From contig DASVQF010000008.1 in assembly GCA_036389315.1 (NCBI GenBank), forward strand, positions 78,876 through 142,875: 64,000 bases of DNA, read 5' to 3'. Position numbers and translations under genes: made by a program. The notes under the pieces were generated by a model, which was not told where the DNA came from, did not search any database, and was given only the letters and a program-made list of their open reading frames with translations. Shown here piece by piece: positions 1 through 8,004 of the stretch. Every line of letters starts with the position of its first letter. The stretch's first letter is position 1. The stretch is from DASQYE01 sp036389315 (GTDB lineage Bacteria; Acidobacteriota; Blastocatellia; Pyrinomonadales; Pyrinomonadaceae).

Positions 1-242
1 TGCTCGCGCCGACGGCTGACGGCCTCTTCCGAGTAATCCGTGAGGCGATTGTCCCAGGTATGGAGCCCCTCGTAGCTGCTGCTGACGGGATAGTTCTCGT
101 TTCGCCAGCGGTAATACTCATCGGCCACCTGGCGCAGCGCGGCCGGGGAGCCTGTGGTCTGTGCCGTGTTCTGTGCTTGGGTCATGACGGAAGCTAACGC
201 CAGGAGCAGGGATGCGGTCAAGAGATATTGGATGAGTCTCAT
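1..242 (-). CDS. DUF885-family exported protein, N-terminal fragment
   Basis: The first 80 codons of a minus-strand gene that runs off the left edge. It opens with a signal peptide (charged MRLIQ, then a leucine/alanine core ending near TQAQ), so the product is exported. The following region, with VADEYYRWR near residue 40 and then an SSYEGLHTWD segment, is typical of the start of DUF885 proteins, which are often annotated as zinc-peptidase-like. The catalytic part is outside the window, so activity cannot be judged. The ATG overlaps the queG stop codon (ATGA), so translation is probably coupled to queG. Confidence 0.7.
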   Translation of the reverse strand, partial: MRLIQYLLTASLLLALASVMTQAQNTAQTTGSPAALRQVADEYYRWRNENYPVSSSYEGLHTWDNRLTDYSEEAVSRRRE

Positions 243-1216
243 CTGTGATCCTCTGTTTGTTCAAGCAGTGTGCGCGCGTTGCGTTGAAGCCCGGTGAGCT
301 TGGCCCGCTTTACGGGGCTGCGACGAAAACGCTCGCTGTACTCGTCGGGCGTGAGCGCGAGAATCTCGGAAAGCTCAAAGGTAGTGGTTCCCGCCCTCGG
401 CTCGAAGCGCGGCTCCCTAGTCGGCTGCTCGAAGCGATTCCACGGACACACGTCCTGGCACACGTCGCAGCCGTAGAGCCAGCCGTCCATCCGGCCCGCC
501 ACCTCCGCAGGAATCGAGTCGGCGCGCAGCTCAATCGTCGCGTAAGAGATGCACTTGTTCGAGTCCACGACGTAGGGCTCGGTGATCGCGTTCGTCGGGC
601 AGGCTTCGAGGCAGAGCGTGCAAGTCCCGCAATGATCTTCGACCCGCTCCGTGTCGTACTCAAGCTCAAGGTTCGTCAGCAGCTCGCCCAGGAAAACCCA
701 CGAGCCGTACTCGCGCGTAATCAGGTTCGAGTGCTTGCCTATCCAACCCAAGCCAGCCCTCACGCCCCAAGCCTTGTCCATCACGGGCTGAATGTCCACG
801 CAGGTCTTACCTTCCGCCTCGGGCCATTGCTCTTTCATCCAGGCCAGAAGCGAGCGGAGCTTTTCGGCGACCACTTCATGATAATCATCGCCCCACGCAT
901 AACGCGAAATCTTGCCCGTCGCGGCCCCCGGCCTGTGTTCGTGCGGCGTGTAATAGTTGAGCGCGACGACGACGACCGAGCGCGCCGCCGGGAACAGGAG
1001 TCGCGGGTCTGCGCGCTGCGCCGGGTCACGCTCCATCCACCGCATCTCTGCATGAAAGCCGCGCCCGAGCCACTCTCGCAAACGCTCGCCTTCGGGCACA
1101 AGCGCCTCGGCGCGCACGAAGCCTACCTTGTGGAAGCCTTCGGCGTAAGCCCGCTCCCTGATCTTTCCTGAGAGGAGAGAGGCGCGCTGCTCCGCTTTGT
1201 CCTGTGCGACGCTCAT
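239..1216 (-). CDS. queG: Epoxyqueuosine reductase QueG
   Basis: Cobalamin and iron-sulfur dependent enzyme that reduces epoxyqueuosine to queuosine in tRNA, the last step of Q biosynthesis. The 325-aa length fits the family. Two 4Fe-4S cluster motifs are visible: C196-x2-C199-x2-C202-x3-C206-P, and C250-x2-C253-x3-C257-PWN. The conserved GWIGKHSNLI segment lies at 158-167. The N-terminal domain matches the QueG/DUF1730 pattern, including ALNYYTP near residue 85. Start ATG at 1216. The stop overlaps the start of the downstream DUF885 gene by 4 bp, suggesting a two-gene unit without obvious functional link. The gene is cytoplasmic and looks intact. Confidence 0.95.
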   Translation of the reverse strand: MSVAQDKAEQRASLLSGKIRERAYAEGFHKVGFVRAEALVPEGERLREWLGRGFHAEMRWMERDPAQRADPRLLFPAARSVVVVALNYYTPHEHRPGAATGKISRYAWGDDYHEVVAEKLRSLLAWMKEQWPEAEGKTCVDIQPVMDKAWGVRAGLGWIGKHSNLITREYGSWVFLGELLTNLELEYDTERVEDHCGTCTLCLEACPTNAITEPYVVDSNKCISYATIELRADSIPAEVAGRMDGWLYGCDVCQDVCPWNRFEQPTREPRFEPRAGTTTFELSEILALTPDEYSERFRRSPVKRAKLTGLQRNARTLLEQTEDHR

Positions 1217-1321
1217 AGAGTAGTTTCAACGTAGCCTTTTGAAGCTTGCAATGAATAGTAAGGCCCTTAGCCACCATTATCAAGCAGGTGTTACTATGCT
1301 TCGGTCGGAGCAGGTGTCCGA

Positions 1322-1801
1322 ATGTTTGACCGGGAGAAGCTGATGTCAATGTCTGAGAGTTCTGCCGCCGGTACTCGTGGAAATCTCGCGCCGGACGTTT
1401 ACCGCAGGCTGTGTCGCGCCCGCGCGTTCATGGACGCTTACTACGACCTGCCGCTCGACCTCGATCAGATTTCACGCCGGGCCTGCTTCTCGCGCTACCA
1501 TTTCATACGGCTCTTCCGCCAGGCTTTCAACCAGACGCCCCATCAATACCTGACGCGCAGGCGCATTGAGAGGGCCAAAGAGCTTCTGACCTCCAGCCGC
1601 CTCTCCGTCACGGATGTCTGCTTCGAGGTAGGCTTTCAGAGCCTCGGCTCCTTCAGCAGCCTCTTTCATAAGTACGTCGGCCACGCTCCCATCGCTTACC
1701 GCGCCAGAGTCTCCATGCATAAGGTGACGGCCCAACCTCATGTCCCCTTCTGCTTCCTCTTCATGCACGGCATCCGAGACGGCGCGGCCCGCCAACTTTA
1801 G
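1322..1801 (+). CDS. AraC-family HTH transcriptional regulator, short form
   Basis: A 159-aa protein consisting almost only of the double helix-turn-helix AraC DNA-binding domain (residues about 28-128). The hallmark segments are SRYHFIRLFRQAFNQTPHQY and the second-helix pattern VCFEVGFQSLGSFSSLF. No N-terminal effector-binding domain is present, so its signal is unknown; such stand-alone proteins resemble the SoxS/MarA size class. A second ATG is present eight codons in, so the start is uncertain. It is divergent from queG with about 105 bp between them. No target can be inferred. Confidence 0.85.
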   Translation: MFDREKLMSMSESSAAGTRGNLAPDVYRRLCRARAFMDAYYDLPLDLDQISRRACFSRYHFIRLFRQAFNQTPHQYLTRRRIERAKELLTSSRLSVTDVCFEVGFQSLGSFSSLFHKYVGHAPIAYRARVSMHKVTAQPHVPFCFLFMHGIRDGAARQL

Positions 1802-2028
1802 CAATTTGGTTTTCTCGTCACCCTGAGTCTCTTTGTGTCGCAGGTAGAGGGTCTTTGATCTCGTTCTCATCCTTACCTGAGACGCTGGGAGCCTCAGCGG
1901 CGACGGCCGTCAATTGCAAGAATGTTGCACAAACGGACACGCGACCGCGTATCTGCCTTCAGCCAGTCTTCCCATAACGGCGCTTATCTACTTGACTCAG
2001 AATACAGTCAGAGGATAGAACCAGCCAT

Positions 2029-2715
2029 ATGACTCAATTCTTCATCGACTTATGGGCCTTCATTTTAGCGGTATTGAGTAACTGGGTTGCTCTTATGAGC
2101 GGCGGCATCATCTCCGTGTCGCTCGCTCTCTGGGAGAGACACCGAAAGAAAAATATTCCGTCAAAGTGGTACTGGGCCTTAATCGCCTTCTTTTTTGTTC
2201 TTCTTGCTACATTCTTAGCCTGGCGTAACGAACGCGCCACACTCACCCAAACACAAAAAGAATTAGCCGACGCTAAGAAGCAAAAAGATTTTAGTCTCAA
2301 CGGCCAAATTGAGAAAGTTATAATTGATGAAGGGGCGGACGTTAAAGGGGCGCAAATATTCTTACTTCTTTCGGTCCGAAATATAGGCGACCGCCCAAGT
2401 ATTGCCGAAAAGTATAAACTTCGTATTGAAACAGTCAATTTCCAAGACAGCGGTGAGGCTCAGACGATAGACAAAGAATACTCCCTTATGGATAAGACAG
2501 AAAAGATCATCGTTCGTCCCGAAGAGTCACTTATCAAAAAAACTAATTCCCCTATTCCAGTCGGCCAGAGAGAAAGCGGCTGGTTAAGATTTGTTGTGCC
2601 ACACGTAAAGCCAGACTCCATCCGGCAACTCAGTGTAAACTTCACGGTCTTCTTTACTGATGTCTCAGGCAAAGCTTATTCAGCAGATTACCACCTGCCT
2701 GAGAGTGTGAAATGA
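2029..2715 (+). CDS. Membrane-anchored hypothetical protein
   Basis: Unrecognised 228-aa protein. Two hydrophobic segments (about 8-33 and 47-65) are separated by a basic loop (ERHRKKN), followed by a short charged coiled-coil-like stretch (about 70-88) and a 135-residue C-terminal domain rich in alternating hydrophobic residues, probably a beta-sandwich outside the membrane. Base composition is visibly lower in GC than queG or the genes after 6 kb, which suggests recent acquisition. It is followed by more AT-rich DNA and the STN/TPR locus. No function can be assigned. Confidence 0.65.
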   Translation: MTQFFIDLWAFILAVLSNWVALMSGGIISVSLALWERHRKKNIPSKWYWALIAFFFVLLATFLAWRNERATLTQTQKELADAKKQKDFSLNGQIEKVIIDEGADVKGAQIFLLLSVRNIGDRPSIAEKYKLRIETVNFQDSGEAQTIDKEYSLMDKTEKIIVRPEESLIKKTNSPIPVGQRESGWLRFVVPHVKPDSIRQLSVNFTVFFTDVSGKAYSADYHLPESVK

Positions 2716-2923
2716 AGCAACATTAACTATCGGGGAACTATCCGATGCCAACACCCCAATAGGCTAATAAGCTAAATGTTAAAGGGTGCCAAGTTTAGCT
2801 TTCAACTTCACAAGTATGACGCCAGAGCATCATATCTGGTTGTAATTGGCTTTGTGAGACTGACTATTCTAAAGGGAATTGTCAGCCATGGAAGAATCTG
2901 GCTAGACACACAAGGAGCAGTAT

Positions 2924-3610
2924 TTACTGAGCTGTAATATAGGAGCCTTCGACCGTGATAGGCACGCCACTCTGGGTTGAGATTGCAGTAATGATGTCTT
3001 TAAACGTTGCGTTTTTGAGAGTCAGGTTTAAAAGAGGCTGCGCCTCTCCTGGATAATCTTTTATTGCAAAGCCAGTGAGAAAGGCTAGTTCATCTAGAAT
3101 CGTCTTCAAAGTGGTCTTGCGAAAGCAGACATTTATTCTTTCTCCAGATACTAATGCTTTATGCAAGATTTTCAAGGTCTCGAAGTCATTACCTGAAACC
3201 CGCACCTTTCCGTTTTTCGAGATGGCTTCTAGAACATCCCATACCCCGGCATTACTGAACTCGATGTTGTAAGTGGCTTTTGTGTCTGTAGGGAGAAACA
3301 CAACGTCCCTGCCGATTGCCTGAGCAACTGTCGATGCCAGTTGCTTGCTATTACTGTTACTCAGTCGTAGCGTAATAGAACTATAATCCAGTGGCTCATC
3401 CGGGCTAGGGCCTCCACCACTGCTTTTGCAACTAGCCCAGCACGCGCCGTTCGAGCCACAGAAGGCCGTACAGCCTCCTGGGCAACTGACACTGGCTGTG
3501 CAACTTCCATCGGTGGCCGTGCATGAACAGGAATCAGCGAGAACGTTAACTGGTGGGAGAATACTAAGCAGTATTCCGACTGCTAGGGTAATCGCGGCCA
3601 GATTCTTCAT
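2924..3610 (-). CDS. Exported Cys-rich protein with STN-like domains
   Basis: A 228-aa protein with a clear signal peptide (MKNLAAITLAVGILLSIL, cleavage near VLA-DS). The mature N-terminus holds ten cysteines in about 37 residues (DSCSCTATDGSC, then CPGGC, CGSNGACWASC), then a glycine/proline linker. Two or three repeats follow with the secretin/TonB short N-terminal (STN) pattern; the last is LKNATFKDIITAISTQSGV at about 203-221. STN domains occur at the N-termini of secretins and FecA-type receptors, but no barrel follows here. The Cys-rich head may be disulfide-bonded or bind metal. SD AAGGAG precedes the ATG. The likely promoter is about 330 bp upstream. It is codirectional with the TPR regulator, and the pair may form one regulated locus. 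Confidence 0.7.
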   Translation of the reverse strand: MKNLAAITLAVGILLSILPPVNVLADSCSCTATDGSCTASVSCPGGCTAFCGSNGACWASCKSSGGGPSPDEPLDYSSITLRLSNSNSKQLASTVAQAIGRDVVFLPTDTKATYNIEFSNAGVWDVLEAISKNGKVRVSGNDFETLKILHKALVSGERINVCFRKTTLKTILDELAFLTGFAIKDYPGEAQPLLNLTLKNATFKDIITAISTQSGVPITVEGSYITAQ

Positions 3611-4147
3611 CTTTGAGTCTCCTTGGTAAGAAAGGATTAGATAAGGCCCGAGTAGTTGAGGGTTCCCGAGAGGCGCTCAACTGCCGGAGTAAAGGTTGAA
3701 GATAAAAGTAGACTAGCAGCGTATCGGCTGTAATAAGCTGTTAGTATTGTCGGTATGAAGGAGTCGGCTCGGATGCTCCTTCTTGAACACAAGAGTTAAA
3801 CCGGATTCCGGTTAAATGTTCCCCGTAATTTAGATCGAACGAAGGATAGCTCACTAACAAGGGCAAGATCAGGATGCAGGGAACTTGAGTCAATCATGCT
3901 AGTGAGACCTAAGAGTTCAATTAGCGAGGATGCTGAGGTTGCTTATACAACGACTACTAATCGTTGTCAATACTAAATTTTCTGGCTCTTGCAAATTTTC
4001 TTGCAATTTAAGAATTCATAGATTTGAAAGTCAGTACTATAGCGTATTTTCATAAGAGGATTTCTTACTCTTTCACGAATATCGTTCGCCAAATGTCTAA
4101 GCATATCTTGGCTCGGCTTCGCCTAAAAAGTGGCTCTTGATCAAAAA
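3611..4147. other. AT-rich intergenic region with promoter, palindrome and mini-ORF
   Basis: This 537-bp gap lies between the STN protein gene and the TPR regulator gene. It contains a consensus-like minus-strand promoter (listed separately), a perfect palindrome AACCGG-ATT-CCGGTT at 3799-3813, and a 33-codon minus-strand frame at 3796-3897 (ATG to TAA) that could be a leader peptide but has no strong SD. Translation of the mini-ORF is not supported beyond its position in the expected transcript leader. Confidence 0.4.
3942..3970 (-). promoter_or_regulatory. Sigma-70-type promoter with operator-like palindrome in the spacer
   Basis: On the minus strand TTGACA (3965-3970) is followed after exactly 17 bp by TATAAG (3942-3947). 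The spacer and its edges contain a perfect 7-bp inverted repeat, ACAACGA-N7-TCGTTGT (3947-3967). It directs transcription toward the Cys-rich STN gene through a leader of about 330 nt. A palindrome between -35 and -10 is the classic place for a repressor or spacer-binding activator. Confidence 0.7.
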
Positions 4148-5563
4148 CTAACGCTTGTCTTTCGGGATGATGCTTTTGTATCTCTTCCGAGGTTTCTTAC
4201 TTTGTAGGTTTTGATGGCGGGTCTTGAGGATTGCGCCAAGCGTTTGATGTGAGAGGCCAAGCCTGCGTGCCGCCCGCGTGACGCTTCCTCGCTCCTCTTT
4301 TAATGCTTGCTCAATAAAGCGGGCTTCATACTTCAAGACAGCTTCCGGTAACGTGAACAACTCATCTAGGTCAGGCCCATACAGCTTATGAATGACAATG
4401 CGAGCACAGGTACGCAAGCGTGCTATCTCTTCTGCATCTTGTGTGACTGAGAGCAACCTATCGGCACGCTGATATAAGTGGTAGAGCCTTCTTTCTGACA
4501 GAAGTTCTCCAAGTTCTTCTATCATTGCCACGGCAGCACTTCCTGCACTGGAGAATGCGCCCGCCTGTTCTGCCGTGTTAATGGCACGCCGAAACGTATG
4601 CAGTGAGTCCTCATAGTTCATCTGACGCGCTTCAATAGTGGCTTTGATTCTGAGCGCATCAGCTAAAAGTCCCTGTTCTCCGCTTTTCTCGAAAGTATCT
4701 ACGACTTCGATAATGACGCGCCCAGCTTCTTCATAGCGTTCCTCCGCCAGTAGCACCCGTGCTCTAGTCTCTTCCACTTGAGCCACATTGCCGGGGTCTT
4801 TAAGACGAGTGAAAATACTATATGCTTTATCTAGATGCTCATGGGCTTCCGGGTAACGTCCGAGCTTATAGAGTAGAAAAGCGAGGTTGTTTAGGTTGTT
4901 TCCACAGTATCGGATATGCCCAGCTTGCTCATAATGATAAATAGCGGCTGTGTATTCGATGATGGCTTTATCTAAAAACTCAATCCGACCTTGAGAAAGC
5001 CTTCTCAGCACCAGCCCCATGTGCCCATGCCATCTGCCCTTCAGGGCATGAGATGCGTTTTCAAACGACGGTCTAGCTTCTATTAAAATGTCCTGTGCTT
5101 CTTCGTACCTTCCGCTAAAGATTTCTACCAAGGCTCGGACAACGACAATTTTACCGTACTGTTCTGGCGTTGCTCCGGTACGAGCTTGATTAAGGACGAT
5201 GCGCGCTTCTTCATAAGCACCCGTGCGCCAGTAACAGACACCAAGCTCATATTGCGCTTCGGAGACTTTAGTTTTCAGATCGTATGCTTGAAAGATGCGA
5301 AGCGCCTCGGTGAGCAGATCTTTGGCTCTTTCCTGTGTATCTTTAGCCTGCGCGTCTCCAAGAAAGGCGGACAAAGACCCACACCGTAACAACACTTCTG
5401 CGGTAATCTTAGGCGGATAGCCGCTCACGTTAGGACGAACAGCTACGCCGCGCCATAACTCGCCTAGAACCTCTCTTGCCTCTTCGTACTGCCCGGCATA
5501 GATCAGTTCATCTGCTTTCGTGCATCTTGCGAGAAGGTCTTGTATAAGTTCTGTTAAATTCAT
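4148..5563 (-). CDS. TPR-repeat regulator with C-terminal Fis-like HTH
   Basis: A 471-aa protein. Residues about 5-390 are a run of tetratricopeptide-like helical hairpins (recurring A..Y..A..LL/EEA spacing, for example RYPEAHEHLDKAYSIF). The C-terminus (about 400-460) carries a Fis/NtrC-type helix-turn-helix, SVTRAARRLGLSHQTLGAIL, then a basic tail. No AAA+ or receiver domain is present. ATG at 5563 is chosen because AAAGG lies 10 bp upstream; an in-frame GTG at 5581 is the alternative. TPR proteins coupled to HTH domains are peptide-sensing regulators in the RRNPP family (Rap/NprR/PlcR/PrgX), but there the HTH is N-terminal. The divergent neighbour 51 bp away encodes a small exported repeat peptide, which supports a peptide-receptor role by inference only. 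Confidence 0.75.
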   Translation of the reverse strand: MNLTELIQDLLARCTKADELIYAGQYEEAREVLGELWRGVAVRPNVSGYPPKITAEVLLRCGSLSAFLGDAQAKDTQERAKDLLTEALRIFQAYDLKTKVSEAQYELGVCYWRTGAYEEARIVLNQARTGATPEQYGKIVVVRALVEIFSGRYEEAQDILIEARPSFENASHALKGRWHGHMGLVLRRLSQGRIEFLDKAIIEYTAAIYHYEQAGHIRYCGNNLNNLAFLLYKLGRYPEAHEHLDKAYSIFTRLKDPGNVAQVEETRARVLLAEERYEEAGRVIIEVVDTFEKSGEQGLLADALRIKATIEARQMNYEDSLHTFRRAINTAEQAGAFSSAGSAAVAMIEELGELLSERRLYHLYQRADRLLSVTQDAEEIARLRTCARIVIHKLYGPDLDELFTLPEAVLKYEARFIEQALKEERGSVTRAARRLGLSHQTLGAILKTRHQNLQSKKPRKRYKSIIPKDKR

Positions 5564-5614
5564 GTGAGGTCTGCCTTTCACGGATTTGCAAAATCTTTTT
5601 CAGAGGACAAGCCA

Positions 5615-5842
5615 ATGCGAAAACTGATTCAGGCGGCACTGCTGACTCTGGCTCTTACTGCTTCGGTCTATGCCGGAGAAATGGGACAACCCATTGCCGC
5701 AGGAGAAATAGGGCAACCCGTTGCCGCAGGAGATTTCCCTTTCGGCGTATCAGCCACAGGTGACATTCCAAACGATGTCACAACTGCGGACGATATACCG
5801 TTCGGAGTTCCGCTGCTAAATCTGGTGCTGATACTGCTGTAA
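5615..5842 (+). CDS. Small exported repeat peptide, putative signal precursor
   Basis: A 75-aa product with a Sec signal peptide (MRKLIQAALLTLALTASVYA, cleavage before G21). The mature part consists of about five 9-10-residue units: GEMGQPIAA, GEIGQPVAA, GDFPFGVSAT, GDIPNDVTTA, DDIPFGVPLL, then a hydrophobic tail. AGAGG lies 8 bp before the ATG; an upstream in-frame ATG at 5564 lacks an SD. It is divergent from the TPR-HTH regulator with only 51 bp between starts, so their promoters must overlap each other's coding regions or be very compact. Repeated units in a small secreted precursor next to a TPR protein recall pheromone precursors. No homolog is recognised and function is inference. Confidence 0.6.
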   Translation: MRKLIQAALLTLALTASVYAGEMGQPIAAGEIGQPVAAGDFPFGVSATGDIPNDVTTADDIPFGVPLLNLVLILL

Positions 5843-6194
5843 GACTTCTAACAGTTTGGGAGCTTGGCTGTCGTAGCTGGCGGCACAGGGTTAGTGTGCC
5901 CGCGTATAATAGCAAGAATTGTTGCAATCGGCGCAGCTATTTTCCGCCATGCAAAAACTTTTGCAAGTTTGGAAACTGTCTTATCCTATGCCGCTTGAGC
6001 CCAAAACATCGGTTTCTTGTCCTATTGCTCCCTTTTCCCATTATCTCAAACCGACGGTGACGGTGGAGATCGCAGGCGAAAAAGCCGGATTTCATCAGGC
6101 ATGAATGAAGGAAACTTTCACATTAGCAATTTTCGAGAAGCCAACCTGGGCACTCTTTGATTATCCTCACGTCGAAGGAAGGAGAAGGAGAGCC
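5843..6194. other. Intergenic stretch before the VOC gene
   Basis: About 350 bp without a convincing gene. It holds the palindrome and TATAAT described at 5882-5910. An open frame continues upstream of the VOC start but has no SD and lower-quality coding. No terminator with a T-run was seen after the peptide gene. Confidence 0.4.
5882..5910 (+). promoter_or_regulatory. Palindrome next to a perfect -10 box
   Basis: GGCACA-N7-TGTGCC (5882-5900) sits directly upstream of TATAAT (5905-5910). No TTGACA-like -35 is visible; the palindrome occupies that position, as would suit activator-dependent transcription. The N7 spacing equals that of the palindrome in the promoter at 3942-3970, although the half-site sequences differ. 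The downstream gene is the VOC protein, after a long leader. Confidence 0.35.
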
Positions 6195-6608
6195 ATGATT
6201 ACCAAGATGTCGCACGCCACGGTCTACGTCACAGACCAGGAGAAGGCGCTCGAATTTTACCGGGACAAGCTGGGGTTCGTCGTCCGCACGGATGCGACGA
6301 TGAGCGGGTTTCGCTGGCTGACGGTGGGCCCACAGAGCCAGCCCGATTTCGAGATCGCGTTGATGGAGCCCGCGCCCGGTTTCCTCTACGATGAAGAGAC
6401 GGCGGCGCAGATCAGGGCCCTCATCGAGAAGGGCGCGCTCGGCGGGGGCGTCTTCGACACGGACGACTGCCAGGCCACCTACGAAGAGCTTAAGAGCAAG
6501 GGCGTCGAGTTCATGCAGCCTCCGTCCCCGAGGCCCTACGGCATCGAAGCCCTCTTCAAAGATAACTCTGGCAACTGGTTCAGCCTGACCGAGCGCAGGG
6601 AAGCTTGA
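6195..6608 (+). CDS. VOC/glyoxalase-fold protein
   Basis: A 137-aa vicinal-oxygen-chelate protein made of two beta-alpha-beta-beta-beta modules. The first begins MITKMSHATVYVTDQEKALEFY, with a DKLGF element that is standard in the family. The second ends in the DNSGNWFSL motif near the C-terminus. Potential metal ligands (H7 and glutamates around FEIALMEP and GIEALF) are visible, but substrate cannot be predicted. The start at 6195 is chosen over an upstream in-frame ATG at 6105 because GGAAGGAGAAGGAG lies just before it and the fold starts here. It is followed at 62 bp by the GH3 gene, with no clear link. Confidence 0.85.
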   Translation: MITKMSHATVYVTDQEKALEFYRDKLGFVVRTDATMSGFRWLTVGPQSQPDFEIALMEPAPGFLYDEETAAQIRALIEKGALGGGVFDTDDCQATYEELKSKGVEFMQPPSPRPYGIEALFKDNSGNWFSLTERREA

Positions 6609-6670
6609 AAGGGGAAAATACTGATCCTGCCATTCTTGCCAAAGGGACTCCGACCCGCTAATCTCAACGG

Positions 6671-7909
6671 GTGCACCAATCGCTTTCAATCAGGAAGAAG
6701 GCCGGGCGGCTTTTGTTCATCGGCCTGCCGGGCACGCGCCTCGACAGGCGCATGCGCAAGCTGCTCGGCGAAGTGCAGCCGGGCGGCGTAGTCCTCTTTG
6801 GCCGCAACGTCGAATCGGCAGAGCAGGTGGCCCACCTCAACGTCCAGATACGCGACGCCGTAGACCATCCCGTCCTGATCGCCGTTGACCAGGAGGGCGG
6901 ACTCGTTGACCGCTTCCGCACGATCTGCGAGCCGAGCCCGTCGGCCAGGGCCGTGCGTGATGCCGGTCAGGCTGAGCTTGCGCGCAAGTTCGGCGAGTTG
7001 ACGGCGCGCCTGCTGCGCCTGCTCGGATTTAATATGAACTTCGCGCCCGTCCTGGATCTGTCGGGCGACAACCTTGAGAACGGCCTGCGCGGCCGCACCT
7101 TCGGCCGTCATCCGTCGGATGTCTCAAGGCTCGCGGGCGCATACCTCGACGGCCTTCAGGGCGAGCGCCTGGTCGAAGGAGTGGCGGCGGGTCGCATCAT
7201 CGGCTGCGGTAAACATTTTCCCGGCCTCGGTGGGTCGAGCGTTGATTCACACCGCCGTCTTCCAGTAGTCAGCCATTCCTGGGAAGAGATTTTCGAGCGC
7301 GACCTGGTTCCCTTCATGGACTTGATGTTTCACACTCCGGGCGAGCGCCTGCATTCCGTGATGGTCAGCCACGCAGCCTTTCCCGAGGTCTCCGAATTTC
7401 TTCAAGCCTGGTTTCGCCGCACGCAGGAATTGCCGTCGCCCGAGAGCCTGCACCAGCTTCCGGCCACCATCAGCGGCAACGTCGTGATGCGGCTGCTGCG
7501 CCAGGCCCTCAAGTACGAGGGCTTAGTGATTACGGACGACATGGAGATGGGGGCAGTGGTGCAGACGCTCTCGGTGGCCGAAGCCTCTTTGCGCGCCATC
7601 CAGGCCGGCTCGGACATGATCTTGATCTGCGAGCAGGAGGCCAATTTCGTCGCCGCCCGTGATGCCGTGGTCGAGGCCGTCGAGCGCGACGACCTCTCCG
7701 TCGAGGCGCTCGATCAGTCCGGCGAGAGGCTTGACCGCGTGCTTGGGATTGCGGGCGAGTACGAGCCTTTCGACCAGGAGGAATTTGACCAGGTCTCGCA
7801 CGACATGGCCGAGCTTAAACTGGCCCTCAAGGCCGCCGAAAATAATGAGGAGTATGCTCCGCTCTACGGCACGGCGGAAGGCAGCGAGCGCCACTCCTCG
7901 AACTTTTAG
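6671..7909 (+). CDS. Glycoside hydrolase family 3, NagZ-like beta-N-acetylhexosaminidase
   Basis: A 412-aa GH3 enzyme with the single (alpha/beta)8 domain of NagZ-type enzymes, which release N-acetylglucosamine from cell-wall turnover muropeptides. IAVDQEGG (70-77) and KHFPGLGG (181-188), followed by D192-S-H194, correspond to the GH3 substrate loop and the Asp-His dyad of NagZ enzymes. VITDDMEMGA (287-296) holds the catalytic aspartate. No signal peptide, so the product appears cytoplasmic. The start is GTG, and no earlier start is supported. A strong hairpin follows the stop. It is about 60 residues longer than compact NagZ proteins, mostly in an acidic C-terminal tail. Confidence 0.88.
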   Translation: MHQSLSIRKKAGRLLFIGLPGTRLDRRMRKLLGEVQPGGVVLFGRNVESAEQVAHLNVQIRDAVDHPVLIAVDQEGGLVDRFRTICEPSPSARAVRDAGQAELARKFGELTARLLRLLGFNMNFAPVLDLSGDNLENGLRGRTFGRHPSDVSRLAGAYLDGLQGERLVEGVAAGRIIGCGKHFPGLGGSSVDSHRRLPVVSHSWEEIFERDLVPFMDLMFHTPGERLHSVMVSHAAFPEVSEFLQAWFRRTQELPSPESLHQLPATISGNVVMRLLRQALKYEGLVITDDMEMGAVVQTLSVAEASLRAIQAGSDMILICEQEANFVAARDAVVEAVERDDLSVEALDQSGERLDRVLGIAGEYEPFDQEEFDQVSHDMAELKLALKAAENNEEYAPLYGTAEGSERHSSNF

Positions 7910-7918
7910 CGGACGAAC

Positions 7919-7980
7919 AGACCCGTAACGTGTGCGGCCCACCTAGCTTGGGGCCGCCTCGTCTACGGGTCTGGTTTCTC
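7919..7980. terminator. Two-part hairpin terminator after the GH3 gene
   Basis: Outer arms AGACCCGTA (7919-7927) and TACGGGTCT (7964-7972) enclose inner arms GCGGCCC (7934-7940) and GGGCCGC (7951-7957), followed by GGTTTCTCTT. It lies between converging genes and could serve both strands. Confidence 0.7.
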
Positions 7981-8004
7981 TTGCGATAAAGGACGGACGG
8001 GCCG

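Noticed and set aside
245..1171. 308-codon + strand frame
   Set aside because: It is antisense to queG, whose cluster motifs are certain; long shadow frames are expected in GC-rich DNA.
5919..6104. 61-codon + strand frame before the VOC gene
   Set aside because: No SD, no protein-like pattern; the region has promoter-like features instead.
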